From NCBI GenBank assembly GCA_943370175.1, contig CALRPU020000027.1, positions 12,802-76,801 on the forward strand: a stretch of 64,000 bases of DNA, given 5' to 3'. This DNA comes from Ideonella_A intermedia_A (GTDB taxonomy: Bacteria; Pseudomonadota; Gammaproteobacteria; Burkholderiales; Burkholderiaceae_C). This document shows positions 8,697 through 18,107 of this stretch, piece by piece. Each line of letters starts with the position of its first letter. The stretch's first letter is position 1. The notes under the pieces were generated by a model that was given only the letters and a program-made list of their open reading frames with translations, was not told the origin of the DNA and ran no database searches. A program made the translations under genes and the position numbers.

Positions 8697-9254
8697 CTAG
8701 AACGGGCTGGCGGCACGAAAGCCGAACAAGCCGGCGATCAGCACCGTCGGAAACTGAAGCACGGCCTCGTTGTACTGGTCGGCCGATTCGTTGAACTGGC
8801 GCCGCGCGAATTGCAGGGTGGACGCCACCGCCGCCAATTCATCCTGGAAACCGGCGAGTGTGAGGCTGGCGCCACTGAGGTGGGTCTGCTGCAGGTGCGA
8901 GGGCAGTTCACCGTGCAGCCGGGCGCTGGCGGCCGAGAGCGTGTCTTCGGCCAGGCGCAGCGCGGCGATGGCCCGCGGCGAGCTGGGGCGGGCACGCGCC
9001 TGCTCCAGCGCCACCAGCACCTGGTTGGCGGCGGCGCGCATGGCCTCGATGGGCTGCGGCACGTCTTCCAGCAAGGGCACCAGGGCGTCGGCCCAGCGCA
9101 GCAGCACCGCGTGGCGCTGGGTCACCTGGGCCTCCACGGCCTGGAAGCTGCGCCCGATGTCGTGGCGCATGCGCACCAGGCGGTTGTAGGCCCCGACGCC
9201 CCAGAACACCAGCACGGCCATGACGGCGAGAACCGCCGTTTGCGTTGTGGTCAT
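8697..9254 (-). CDS. LemA family membrane-anchored protein
   Basis: A 185-aa protein with one N-terminal membrane helix (VLAVMAVLVFWGVGAYNRLV) followed by a long helical region, including the LemA signature YNRLVRMR and the closing ESADQYNEAVLQFPTVLIAGLFGF. LemA proteins are anchored helical-bundle proteins without an assigned reaction. The frame begins at 9320, but ATG 9254 puts the membrane helix at the start. It lies 22 nt after the membrane protein of the YtrA-type operon and is probably its last gene. Confidence 0.87.
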   Translation of the reverse strand: MTTTQTAVLAVMAVLVFWGVGAYNRLVRMRHDIGRSFQAVEAQVTQRHAVLLRWADALVPLLEDVPQPIEAMRAAANQVLVALEQARARPSSPRAIAALRLAEDTLSAASARLHGELPSHLQQTHLSGASLTLAGFQDELAAVASTLQFARRQFNESADQYNEAVLQFPTVLIAGLFGFRAASPF

Positions 9255-9276
9255 GCCGGCACTGTAAGCCAGGGTC

Positions 9277-10737
9277 TCAAGCGAGTCGGCCGGCGGGGAA
9301 TGCGCTGGGTCCGCGGGCAAGCGCCTGCCAGCGCCACGCCACCCCCAGCGCGGTCCCGGCCGCCATCAGCGCCACCACCGCCGGCGGCGGCAAGCCCACC
9401 CAACGCGACAAGGTCACGCTCAGCAACGGGCCCGCGATGAACAACGCGCCCACCAAGAATTGACGCGGCCCCGGGCGCGTCGACAGGTGCGGCAGCGACG
9501 GCATCATCGCCACCGCCATGGGCAGCAGGCCAAACAAGGCGACCGTGCAATCGGGGCGCCAGCCCGGCGACGCCCAGGAGACGAACGCCAGGCAGGCCGC
9601 GCTGCCCAAGGCCCAGGACAGCAGGAAGCGCCCCAGCCAGCGCCCGGCCAGACCGCGGTTGAGCGCCGGCCCGCGCGGCACGCCCGGCAGCAGGGCCAGC
9701 AAAGCTTGTTCACGGGCGGTGCGTGCCGCGCCCATCAGCACCGTCGTGACCGGGTTGATGCTCAGGCTCATGAGCCCGATCAAGGGCCCGAACAAGGTGG
9801 CGAACGGCCAGTCGTCCTCTGGCAGGCGGCCTTGCGCCCGCAACACCAGCATCAGCGCGACCAGGCCCGCACAGACCAAGGCCGCCCACATCAGGTGGGT
9901 GCGCCAGTCGGCCTGGGGGCCGAAAGCCAGCATGAGCCGAGGCCACGGCGGGCTGGTCGACGCGGGCACGCTCAGGCGCCGCAGGGCCGAGCGGTACGGC
10001 AGCGACACGGCGTGGGCCAGTCGGTGCATGAAGGCACCGGCCTCCGCCGGCACGCCGCCGCCACGCGCGGCCATGCGGGTCCAGGCGCGCGCGCGGCCGT
10101 GGCGCCGCAGGTGCGCCGCGTTGCCAGTGCCCAGCAGGCAGCGCACCTGCACCCAACCCAAGCCCAGCAGCATGGCCACCGCCACCGCCGTCGGGCCCCC
10201 GGGCCCGGGCAAGCCGCCCACCGCGGTCATCAGCGCGGTCAGCGGCGCCGCCCCCAGGCTGGGCACCGCCCAGAAGCTCAGCCACAGCATGGGCCAGCGG
10301 AGGGACAGACCGAGGGCCGCCAAGGCGAGCGCCGTCCAGCCCAGCCGCGCTTCGAACGGCACCTTGCCCGACCACGCGTGCAAGGCGGCGGCGGCGCTGA
10401 TCACCACCAGCCAACCCAGCATCAGGGTCCAGCGCAAGCGCTGCAGATGCCCGGGCACCAGCCGGGCGGCGTGCGGCGAGTTCTGGCTCAGCACGCCGTA
10501 GACGAGCAGGAACCACACGCCCGCCAGGCCGAGCAGGCCCAGCACCCAAGTCATGATCTGCACGAAATTGCCCGAGCCGATGGCCACGGTGGTGGCCCCA
10601 CCGATCCCGCCAATGAAGCCCAGGCCCACGATCACGGACAAGACGTTGGGGCGCCGCCACCCTTGCACCAGCGCGTGCAGCACCGCGGCCATGCCGCGCA
10701 AGGCGCCGCCCGGGCCGATCCCCTGCGGCGCGCTCAT
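9277..10737 (-). CDS. ABC transporter membrane protein of a YtrA-type operon
   Basis: A polytopic membrane protein of 486 aa with roughly ten hydrophobic segments spread in two halves and a basic cytoplasmic stretch near the middle (HLRRHGRARAWTRM). It lacks the EAA loop of importers, so an exporter-type partner of the upstream ATPase is the best reading. Its start overlaps the ATPase stop by 4 nt. The substrate is unknown. Related operons under GntR/YtrA regulators respond to cell-envelope stress, which is family knowledge and not shown here. Confidence 0.75.
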   Translation of the reverse strand: MSAPQGIGPGGALRGMAAVLHALVQGWRRPNVLSVIVGLGFIGGIGGATTVAIGSGNFVQIMTWVLGLLGLAGVWFLLVYGVLSQNSPHAARLVPGHLQRLRWTLMLGWLVVISAAAALHAWSGKVPFEARLGWTALALAALGLSLRWPMLWLSFWAVPSLGAAPLTALMTAVGGLPGPGGPTAVAVAMLLGLGWVQVRCLLGTGNAAHLRRHGRARAWTRMAARGGGVPAEAGAFMHRLAHAVSLPYRSALRRLSVPASTSPPWPRLMLAFGPQADWRTHLMWAALVCAGLVALMLVLRAQGRLPEDDWPFATLFGPLIGLMSLSINPVTTVLMGAARTAREQALLALLPGVPRGPALNRGLAGRWLGRFLLSWALGSAACLAFVSWASPGWRPDCTVALFGLLPMAVAMMPSLPHLSTRPGPRQFLVGALFIAGPLLSVTLSRWVGLPPPAVVALMAAGTALGVAWRWQALARGPSAFPAGRLA

Positions 10738-11663
10738 GCCGTGAGCGCCAGGTACAGGTCATCGAGGCCGACCGGCTCGACCAGCAAGCCTGCGCCGCTG
10801 GCCGGCAGAACCTCGGCGCTGGCAAAGCGCACCAGCGCCTGCTGCTTGCCGCCGTGCAAGTCGCCGCGCTGCAGCACCTGCCCACCGCGCGCCGCCTGGT
10901 CGACGCGGTGGGACTCGCCCACGAGCCGGCGCGTGGTCTCCATCAACTCGTCCAGCGGCGCCTGAAGCGCGATGCGGCCTTGCCCCATGAAGGCGAGGTT
11001 GAACGCCACCCGTTCGAGGTCGGACAGGATGTGCGTGGAAAACACCACCGTGGTGCCGCGGTCGAGCACCTGTTCAACGAGTTCGCGCAGGAAGTCGCGG
11101 CGGGCGGCCGGGTCCAGGCTGGCCACCGGCTCGTCGAGCACCAGCAGGTCCGGGTCGTGGGCCAGCGCGCGAACGATCGACAGGCGCTGCTGCTGGCCGC
11201 CCGACAGCCGGGCGATGCGCTTGTGGGGGTCGATTTCCCAGCGCGACATCAGGCCGTCCACCTTGGCCGTGTTCCAGCGCGGGTAGAAGCTGCGAAAGTA
11301 GTCCAGCAGCTGGCGCGGCGTCAGCCAGTCAAACAGGTCGGATTGCTGGGGCACATAGCCCAACCGGGCGCGGGCAGCGTCGTCCAGCGCCGATGCGGCT
11401 TGGCCCAGCACCTGCACGCGGCCTTGTTGCGGCTCGCGCAAGCCCAGCAGGGTTTCCAGCAGCGTGGTCTTGCCCGCGCCGTTGCGCCCGAGCAGGCCGA
11501 CCACCTGCCCGGGCAGCAAGGTCCAGTCGACGCCCGCGAGCACGGCCTGCTTTCCGTAGGCGAGGTGCACGCCGGTCAACTCGACCGTGGCCGAGGGCAG
11601 CAGCGGGTCGGCGCGCAGGCGCCACCCGGCGTCGGGCGGTGATGACGAAGCCACGGCGTTCAT
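10734..11663 (-). CDS. ABC transporter ATP-binding protein
   Basis: A cytoplasmic ATPase of 309 aa driving the membrane protein next door. Walker A is GLLGRNGAGKTT, the signature is RLSGGQQQRLS, Walker B is LLVLDEP and the switch His is in FSTHILSDLE. The C-terminal 70 residues are an accessory domain. Both ends overlap neighbours by 4 nt (ytrA-type gene upstream, membrane protein downstream), so all are translated from one message. Confidence 0.92.
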   Translation of the reverse strand: MNAVASSSPPDAGWRLRADPLLPSATVELTGVHLAYGKQAVLAGVDWTLLPGQVVGLLGRNGAGKTTLLETLLGLREPQQGRVQVLGQAASALDDAARARLGYVPQQSDLFDWLTPRQLLDYFRSFYPRWNTAKVDGLMSRWEIDPHKRIARLSGGQQQRLSIVRALAHDPDLLVLDEPVASLDPAARRDFLRELVEQVLDRGTTVVFSTHILSDLERVAFNLAFMGQGRIALQAPLDELMETTRRLVGESHRVDQAARGGQVLQRGDLHGGKQQALVRFASAEVLPASGAGLLVEPVGLDDLYLALTA

Positions 11664-12058
11664 GAACCCTCCTCAAGAATGCGTTGGAACAAGGCCAGCA
11701 CCTGGGCGTCTGGCAGTTGCAGCTCACGGGCCTCGGCGGCCACACGCTCCAGGCTGGGGCGCAGCAGGGCCGCGCGGTCGGTCAGGCGCTGCGCCCGCGC
11801 ATGCGGTGCGGCCACGACCATGCCCAGGCCGCGCTGGCGCTCGAGCAGGCCCTCGGCTTCCAGCAGGCTGTAGGCCTTGGACACGGTCATCGGGTTGACG
11901 GCCAGCGCCTGGGCCAGCTCGCGCACCGACGGCAAGGGGTCGCCGGCGGTCCACAACCCCGACGCCACGCGCCGACGCACCTGCTCGACCAACTGCCGGT
12001 AGATCGGCTCGGTCGAGGACGGGGTCAGCGTGAAGAGCTCGGCGTCGGACACAGGCAA
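11660..12058 (-). CDS. GntR family regulator, YtrA subfamily
   Basis: A repressor-type transcription factor of 132 aa. The winged helix fills residues about 10-80 (EPIYRQLVEQVRRRVASGLW, DPLPSVRELAQALAVNPMTVSKAYSLLEAEGLLERQRGLG). The short tail of about 50 residues, without a large ligand domain, is the mark of the YtrA group. The reading frame begins at a TTG (12058); GTG at 12052 is the alternative. It leads the operon with the ABC genes and lemA, and probably represses it through the repeat at 12079-12098. Confidence 0.9.
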   Translation of the reverse strand: MPVSDAELFTLTPSSTEPIYRQLVEQVRRRVASGLWTAGDPLPSVRELAQALAVNPMTVSKAYSLLEAEGLLERQRGLGMVVAAPHARAQRLTDRAALLRPSLERVAAEARELQLPDAQVLALFQRILEEGS

Positions 12059-12078
12059 CTCAGGGCGTGAGTCACCAC

Positions 12079-12098
12079 TGTATCAGTACACCAATACA
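12079..12098. promoter_or_regulatory. Inverted repeat, candidate YtrA-type operator
   Basis: The half-sites TGTAT and ATACA are separated by 10 nt and sit 20 nt upstream of the regulator start, in the 67-nt gap after aacS. Two-half-site operators of this spacing, placed over their own promoter, are usual for YtrA-type regulators. Autoregulation of the four-gene operon is the simple inference. Confidence 0.5.
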
Positions 12099-12125
12099 CT
12101 CGTCCAGCGAGGACAGGCCCGTGAT

Positions 12126-14174
12126 TCAGGCGGCGTTCGACGCCGAACGCGCCGCGGCGAAGGCGATGAACCAGTCCACCGCATCGGCGTTGGCCATCGC
12201 GTCGCGCTTGAAGACCTGGTCGGGTGGCGTGCCCATCAGCAGCTTCTTCACCGGCAGTTCCATCTTCTTGCCGCTCAGCGTGCGCGGAATGGCACTGACC
12301 TGGAAGATCTCGTTGGGCACGTGCCGCGCCGACAACGCGGTCTTGATCGCTTCGCGCAGGCGGCGGGTCAGGGCTTCGTCCAGCACCAGGCCCTCGCGCA
12401 GCACGACGAACAGGGGCATGTAGCTGTCGCGGCCCAGGTATTCCAGGTCGACGACCAGGCTGTCCATCACCTCGGGTTCGGCCTCGACGGCGCGGTACAG
12501 CTCGGCCGTGCCCATGCGGATGCCGTGGCGGTTGATGGTGGCGTCGCTGCGGCCGTAAATGATCGCGCCGCCGCGCGGCGTGATGCGGATCCAGTCGCCG
12601 TGGCGCCAGGCGGCGGGCTTGCCCGGGCCGCCAGGGTACATGTCGAAGTAGCTGCCACGCAGGCGCGCCTGGTCGGGGTCGTTCCAGAAGTACAGCGGCA
12701 TCGAGGGCATGGGCTGGGTGCACACCAGCTCGCCGACTTCGTCGGTGTGGTGCACGCCGGCCTCGTCCCAGGCCTCGACGGCCGCGCCCAGGCAGCGGCA
12801 TTGCATCTCACCTTCGACCACCGGCAGGGTGGGCAGGCCGGCGACGAAGGCGCCCGCGAAATCGGTGCCGCCGCTGATCGGCGTGAGCCAGATGTCGCGC
12901 CCGTCGACCTGGGGCAGGTGCTGCCAGATCCAGCGGTAGCAGTCCGCGGCCAGCGGCGAGCCGGTGGACCCGATGGCGCGCAGGCGAGACAGGTCAGCAA
13001 GCTGGGCAGGCGCCACGCCCGCCTTCAGGCAACTGGCGTAGAAAGCCGCGCCAGCGCCAAAGAAGGTGGCGCCGGCCTGCGCGGCAAAGCGCCACAACGT
13101 GGACCAGTCTGCCGCCCCCTGCTTGCCGGCCGGGCTGCCGTCGAAAATGCAAATGGTGGTGCCGGTCAACAGGCCGGAGACCTGCGAGTTCCACATGATC
13201 CAGCCGGTGGCGCTGTACCAGTGGAAGCGGTCGCCGGTCTCGGCGCTCGGGCCCAGGTTGTTGTGGAAGCTGTTGGCCTTCAGGGCCTCGATGACCACGC
13301 CGCCGTGGCCGTGCACGATGGCCTTCGGCAAGCCGGTGGTGCCGCTGGAGTAGACGACCCACAGCGGGTGGTCGAAGGGCGTGTCGAGCGGCGCGAACGG
13401 GGCCTCGCCGGCCGTCAGCGCCGCGAAGTCGTGAACGGCGCGGGTGGCATCGCCCAGGCCTTGGGGGTCGGCCGACGCCCCCAGGTTGCGCCACAGCACG
13501 AGGTGGCGCACCGTGGGCAGGTCGGCCACCAGCTGGCGCAGCACGGGCAGGCGGTCGTGGGCGACGCCGCCGTAGACGTAGCCGTCGCAGGCGATGAGCA
13601 CCGTGGGCTCGATCTGCCGGAACCGGTCCAGCACCGCCACCGGCCCCATGTCGGGCGAACAGATGGACCACACCGCCCCCACGCTGGCGGCTGCCAGAAA
13701 TGCCACGGCGGTCTGCGGCGTGTTGGGCAGGAAGGCGCACACGCGGTCGCCGGGGCGCACGCCCATCGCGCGCAGCTGCGCGGCCAGCGCAGCCACCTGA
13801 CGGCGCAGCTCGGGCCAGGTGATCTCGACGAGTTCGCCGCGCGCGTGCAGGGCCTCGTTCTGGAACACGATGGCCGGGTGGCCCGCGGCGTGGGCCGCGT
13901 CCGCATGCCGGAAGACCTGCTGCGCGTAGTTCAACGTGGCGCCCACGAACCAGCGCGCCCCGGGCATCACCGGCTCGGCCAGCACCGTCTGCCAGGGCGT
14001 GGCCGAGTGCAGCCCGAAGTGGTCCCACACCGCGCCCCAGAAGCCCGACAAGTCGGTCACCGACCAGCGCCACAGGGCGTCGTAGCCCTCGACGGTGGTC
14101 GCATCGAAGTGCAGGCCACGCTCGCGCGCCAGCCAGTCGGTGAACTTGAGGATGCGGGGCGTGGGCAAGGTCAT
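12126..14174 (-). CDS. aacS: Acetoacetyl-CoA synthetase
   Basis: It activates acetoacetate with ATP and CoA, feeding ketone bodies or polyhydroxybutyrate breakdown products into acetyl-CoA metabolism. The 682-aa protein has the AMP-binding signature VYSSGTTGLPKAIVHGHGG, the acyl-adenylate core (GRDIWLTPISGGTDFAG, YGRSDATINRHGIRMG) and the C-terminal catalytic lysine region SGKKMELPVKKLL. The N-terminal segment typical of AacS (FTDWLARERG, LSGFWGAVWDHFGL) separates it from acetyl-CoA synthetase. It is monocistronic and divergent from trhO across 157 nt. Confidence 0.92.
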   Translation of the reverse strand: MTLPTPRILKFTDWLARERGLHFDATTVEGYDALWRWSVTDLSGFWGAVWDHFGLHSATPWQTVLAEPVMPGARWFVGATLNYAQQVFRHADAAHAAGHPAIVFQNEALHARGELVEITWPELRRQVAALAAQLRAMGVRPGDRVCAFLPNTPQTAVAFLAAASVGAVWSICSPDMGPVAVLDRFRQIEPTVLIACDGYVYGGVAHDRLPVLRQLVADLPTVRHLVLWRNLGASADPQGLGDATRAVHDFAALTAGEAPFAPLDTPFDHPLWVVYSSGTTGLPKAIVHGHGGVVIEALKANSFHNNLGPSAETGDRFHWYSATGWIMWNSQVSGLLTGTTICIFDGSPAGKQGAADWSTLWRFAAQAGATFFGAGAAFYASCLKAGVAPAQLADLSRLRAIGSTGSPLAADCYRWIWQHLPQVDGRDIWLTPISGGTDFAGAFVAGLPTLPVVEGEMQCRCLGAAVEAWDEAGVHHTDEVGELVCTQPMPSMPLYFWNDPDQARLRGSYFDMYPGGPGKPAAWRHGDWIRITPRGGAIIYGRSDATINRHGIRMGTAELYRAVEAEPEVMDSLVVDLEYLGRDSYMPLFVVLREGLVLDEALTRRLREAIKTALSARHVPNEIFQVSAIPRTLSGKKMELPVKKLLMGTPPDQVFKRDAMANADAVDWFIAFAAARSASNAA

Positions 14175-14331
14175 GGCGCTGCGGTCAAAAGGGCGTCGGG
14201 GTGCCCGTCACTGTACGGCCACGGGGCGACCGCGCAGCCACCCTGGCGACAACCGACCCTGCCGCGTCGGCGACCACGGCGGCAAGGAACCCTGGGGCGT
14301 CGGCGGGGGGTGCCTGCAGAATCGAGGGCTG

Positions 14332-15186
14332 ATGTCCAAGACACCACCCCACCGCCGCCCTGCCCTCGTGCACAGCGCGTTCTACCGGTTCTGCCCCGTG
14401 GCCGACCCGCACGCGGCCGCACAGGGGGTGCGCTCGCTCGCCCGCGGCCTGGGCCTGAGCGGCAGCATCGTGCTGGCGGGCGAGGGCATCAACGGCACCG
14501 TGGCCGGGCCACTGGACGCCGTCGACGCCTTCGAGCGGCGCCTGCCGCGGGCGGCCATGTGGGCCGACGGCCCCCCCGGCATGGCCTTCAAACGCAGCGA
14601 ATGCACCACACCGCCCTTTGGCCGGCTCAAGGTGAGCGTCAAGCCCGAGGTCGTGAGCCTCGGCCTGCCCGCCGCCGCGCCACCGCCCGACGAGCACGAC
14701 GACAGCCACCTGACGCCGGCCGCCTGGCGCGCGCTGATGGGGCGCGAGGACGTGGTGCTGCTGGACAACCGCAACCACTTCGAGGTTCGCCTGGGCCGAT
14801 TCCGTGGCGCGCTGGACCCGCGGGTGAACCACTTTCGTGACTTCGTGGCGTTCGTCGAGCGGCACGCGCCCGCCTGGCGCAGCGCCGGCCGGCCCGTGGC
14901 GATGTACTGCACCGGCGGCATCCGCTGTGACAAGGCCGCGCCATGGATGCGCAGCCTGGGCCTGACGGTGTGGCAGCTGCAAGGCGGCGTGCTCCATCAC
15001 TTTCAGACGCTGGCCGACGCCGACCGCGACTGGGAAGGCGAGTGCTTCGTGTTCGACAAGCGCATCGCGCTGGACACCCGGCTGCGCGAAACCCGCACCA
15101 CCGCCGACCAGGTCTACGACGCCAGCCACCCCGACGAAGCCTGGCGCCTGCAGCGGGCCCGGCGGCTCAACGGCCCGGGCGACTGA
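14332..15186 (+). CDS. trhO: tRNA uridine-34 hydroxylase TrhO (rhodanese-like, YceA family)
   Basis: It hydroxylates U34 of certain tRNAs in an oxygen-dependent route to 5-oxyacetyl or methoxy uridine. The 284-aa protein has the N-terminal alpha/beta domain (FYRFCPVAD, SGSIVLAGEGINGTVAG) and a rhodanese domain with the active Cys in MYCTGGIRCDKA. The segment VLLDNRNHFEVRLGRFRGALDP is the family hallmark. The start is the first ATG that gives the full N-terminal domain; the frame is open from 14095. The pseudouridine synthase gene follows after 11 nt. Confidence 0.92.
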   Translation: MSKTPPHRRPALVHSAFYRFCPVADPHAAAQGVRSLARGLGLSGSIVLAGEGINGTVAGPLDAVDAFERRLPRAAMWADGPPGMAFKRSECTTPPFGRLKVSVKPEVVSLGLPAAAPPPDEHDDSHLTPAAWRALMGREDVVLLDNRNHFEVRLGRFRGALDPRVNHFRDFVAFVERHAPAWRSAGRPVAMYCTGGIRCDKAAPWMRSLGLTVWQLQGGVLHHFQTLADADRDWEGECFVFDKRIALDTRLRETRTTADQVYDASHPDEAWRLQRARRLNGPGD

Positions 15187-15197
15187 GCCTGCCGCCG

Positions 15198-16196
15198 ATG
15201 GCCCGCCCGCGTCCCGACTGGGTCCCGCCCATGCGAGAGGGTGTCAGCGCCAGCCGCGTGGCGGTCGGCGCCGGCCCCTGGCGCACGCTGGTCGACTTCC
15301 TGCAGGCGCGCATGCCCGCTGGCGGCGACTGGCCGGCGCGCCTGGCCGCCGGCGAGGTGCTGGACCACCACGGCCACCCGGTGCCCCCGAACGCGCCGGC
15401 GGTGCCGGGCCAGTTGCTGTGGTACTGGCGGTGCCCGCCGCCAGAGCCGCCCGTGCCCTTCCGCGTCGCGCTGTTGCACCACGACGATCGGCTGGTGGTG
15501 GTGGACAAGCCTCACTTCCTCGCGGTGGCGCCCAGTGGCCGGCACCTGCACGAGACGGTGCTGGTGCGCCTGAAGCGGCAACTGGGCATCGAGACCCTGG
15601 TGCCCATGCACCGGCTCGACCGCGAGACCGCCGGCGTGCTGGCATTCATCGTGCAACCCGCCCACCGCAATGCCTACCAAGCCATCTTCCGCGAGCGGCG
15701 CGCCCGCAAGGTCTACGACGCCGTGGCACCCTGGCGAGACGGGCTTGCCTTGCCGCTGACCTGCCGCCACCGGCTGGAGGACGGTCCGGGCGACCACTTC
15801 ATGCAGATGCAGGTGGTGGCCGGCGAGCCCAACGCGGTGACCGAGGTGGCGCTGCTGCGCCGCCTGCCCGGCGGGCTGGCGCACTACCGCCTGACGCCCA
15901 TCACGGGGCGCCGGCACCAGCTTCGTGCACAGATGAATGCCCTGGGCCTGCCGCTGGTCGGCGACCGCATCTACCCGCGCCTGTGGCCCGAACCAGCACC
16001 CGGCGACGCGCCGGACCACGCGAACCCGCTGCAACTGCTGGCGCGCGAACTGGCCTTCGTCGACCCGGTGGACGGGCAAGCGCGCCGCTTCGTGAGCCGC
16101 CGGCAGCTCGCGCTGGCCGAAGACACCGAGGCCTGCGAAGCCGCCGACGCCGCCGAAGCCACCGGTGCCCTCGGGGCCACCCACCCATGCCGCTGA
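15198..16196 (+). CDS. RluA family RNA pseudouridine synthase
   Basis: It isomerises uridine to pseudouridine in rRNA or tRNA. The 332-aa protein has the catalytic Asp in MHRLDRETAGV and the family motifs VVVDKPHFL and PITGRRHQLRAQM. Residues about 15-80 replace the usual S4 domain with a shorter region, so the exact target cannot be named. It is 11 nt after trhO, which makes an RNA-modification pair. Its last 10 nt overlap the start of the esterase gene. The Ala/Glu-rich tail (AADAAEATGALG) is low complexity. Confidence 0.9.
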   Translation: MARPRPDWVPPMREGVSASRVAVGAGPWRTLVDFLQARMPAGGDWPARLAAGEVLDHHGHPVPPNAPAVPGQLLWYWRCPPPEPPVPFRVALLHHDDRLVVVDKPHFLAVAPSGRHLHETVLVRLKRQLGIETLVPMHRLDRETAGVLAFIVQPAHRNAYQAIFRERRARKVYDAVAPWRDGLALPLTCRHRLEDGPGDHFMQMQVVAGEPNAVTEVALLRRLPGGLAHYRLTPITGRRHQLRAQMNALGLPLVGDRIYPRLWPEPAPGDAPDHANPLQLLARELAFVDPVDGQARRFVSRRQLALAEDTEACEAADAAEATGALGATHPCR

Positions 16197-17986
16197 TGCC
16201 CCACCCGACGTCCCCGGTCGGCGGCCTGGCGCGGCGCTGGGCGCTCGCCATCGCGCTGAGCCCGCTCGCCGCGGCACCACAGGCGCACGCCCAGGCGCCC
16301 ATCGACCGGCCCCGCGCCGTGCTGGCCGTCGGCACCGTCGACGGCATCAACGATGGCGGCGTCACCATCTACCGGGGCATCCCCTACGCGCCAGCGCCGG
16401 TCGGCGAGATGCGATGGAAGCCGCCAGGCCCGGCCCCGCAGTGGACCGGCAGCCGGGCGGCCGCGAGCCCGGCACCAGCCTGCCTGCAGGCCATTGAGCC
16501 CCGTCAGGACACCGGGCCAATGAGCGAGGACTGCCTCTACCTCAATGCCTTCGTGCCCGCCGACCGGGCCCCCGCGCCGCGGCCCGTGATGGTGTGGTTC
16601 CACGGCGGCACGCTGGCCAGCGGCAGCGCCAACCTGCCGCTGTACGACGGCCGGGCGCTGGCCCGGCGCGGCGTGGTGGTGGTGACGGTCAACCACCGGC
16701 TGGGGCCACTGGGCTACTTCGCCCACCCGGCACTGGAGCGCGAGCGCGCCCGCGGGCCGGTCAACTTCGGCCTGCTCGACCAGCTGGCGGCATTGAAATG
16801 GGTGCGGCAGAACGTGGCCGGCTTGGGCGGTGACCCGGCGCAGGTGACCATCTTCGGTCAGTCCGGCGGCGCGCAGAGCGTGCTGGCCCTGATGGCCTCG
16901 CCGTTGGCCCGTGGCCTGTTCCAGGGCGCCATCGTGCAAAGCCCGTATGGGGTGGCCAGCCACCGGCGTGAGAAGGCGCTGGAGGTGGGCGTCACCCAGG
17001 CGCGCGCGGTCGGCCTGCCGGGCGCCCGCGCGACCATGGCCGAACTGCGCCGGGTGCCGGCCGAGCAGTGGGCGGCGCTGCGGGGCCCGGCGCTGTCGCT
17101 CGCGCCCAGCCTCACCTTCGGCGACGAGGCCATGCCCCGGCCCCTGCTGGCGGCCTTCCGGCAGGGCGTGCAGGCCCCGGTCCCGCTGATCATCGGCAGC
17201 ACCAGCGACGAGTCCGGGCTGGCGGCCGCCTTCGGCTTGCAGGCCTCGGCGCTGACGGACCAGCTGGCGCGCGCCCAGGTGACGGTGCCGGACCCACCCG
17301 ACGGCAGCGGCCCGGCCCTGGGGCCGAACGAGGCCCTGGTGCGCGACGGCGTGTTCACCGCCTACGCCCGCCAACTGGCGCGGTGGCACAGCGCGCGCGC
17401 GCCCACCTGGCGCTACTACTTCGACCCCACGGACCGTGGCGAACGCCAGCTCGACGCGGCGGCAGGCGCGGCCTTGTCGGCCCGCGAACTGGTCGCCCAG
17501 GCCATGAGCGCACCGCCCGCCGCCGGGCGCAGCGTGCACCACACCTCGGCGAACGCGGCGTCCGACCGCGGTCGCCAAGGTGCGCCCGTGGGCACGGCCC
17601 TGGGCACCGCCGTGGAGGCCTCGCAAAGCACCGGCGCCCGACCGGCCAGCCGCCCCGGCTGGCGCACCGAGCTGCCCTACGTTTGGGGCACCACCGCCGC
17701 ATGCGGCTGCCTGCCCGGGCGCCCCACGGCCAACGACCGCGACCTGGAAAGCCGCCTGGGCGACCGCTGGGCCCACTTCGCCGCACACGGCCGCCCCGGA
17801 CCCGACGCGTCGTGGCCCCAGGACGACGCGCGCCGACCGGCGGTGCTGGCGCTGGGCGCGACCGACACGGTGCACACCCGCTTCATGGGCGAACGGCTCG
17901 ACGCCCTTGCCCGAGGCCTGAACCTCGACGCGCGACCGCGCGCACAGCCCAGGGCCCCCTCCCACACCCCCACCAAGGCCCGCTGA
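16187..17986 (+). CDS. Type-B carboxylesterase family protein, catalytic His not in its usual place
   Basis: An exported alpha/beta hydrolase of 599 aa with a signal peptide ending in AQAHAQA. The oxyanion loop WFHGGTL (137-143), nucleophile S226 in GQSGG (normally GESAG) and acid E342 in STSDESG are present. In the segment that normally reads H-x-x-E-L-P-Y-V, this protein has W492-R-T-E-L-P-Y-V. The expected triad His is therefore Trp. It may be inactive or use another His (for example H451 or H452). The ATG overlaps the synthase gene by 10 nt; ATG 16196 is an alternative start. Confidence 0.8.
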   Translation: MPLMPHPTSPVGGLARRWALAIALSPLAAAPQAHAQAPIDRPRAVLAVGTVDGINDGGVTIYRGIPYAPAPVGEMRWKPPGPAPQWTGSRAAASPAPACLQAIEPRQDTGPMSEDCLYLNAFVPADRAPAPRPVMVWFHGGTLASGSANLPLYDGRALARRGVVVVTVNHRLGPLGYFAHPALERERARGPVNFGLLDQLAALKWVRQNVAGLGGDPAQVTIFGQSGGAQSVLALMASPLARGLFQGAIVQSPYGVASHRREKALEVGVTQARAVGLPGARATMAELRRVPAEQWAALRGPALSLAPSLTFGDEAMPRPLLAAFRQGVQAPVPLIIGSTSDESGLAAAFGLQASALTDQLARAQVTVPDPPDGSGPALGPNEALVRDGVFTAYARQLARWHSARAPTWRYYFDPTDRGERQLDAAAGAALSARELVAQAMSAPPAAGRSVHHTSANAASDRGRQGAPVGTALGTAVEASQSTGARPASRPGWRTELPYVWGTTAACGCLPGRPTANDRDLESRLGDRWAHFAAHGRPGPDASWPQDDARRPAVLALGATDTVHTRFMGERLDALARGLNLDARPRAQPRAPSHTPTKAR

Positions 17987-18107
17987 GCCCGCCGCGGTCC
18001 CGCGCGCCGCCTCGGGGTTCAGCACGTTTCGGCGGCCAAACCCACCCCGCATTCCAGTGGTGCGCGCCGGCGGGCCGCGCCCGATCGGTTGCTAGCATCT
18101 GCCGGCA

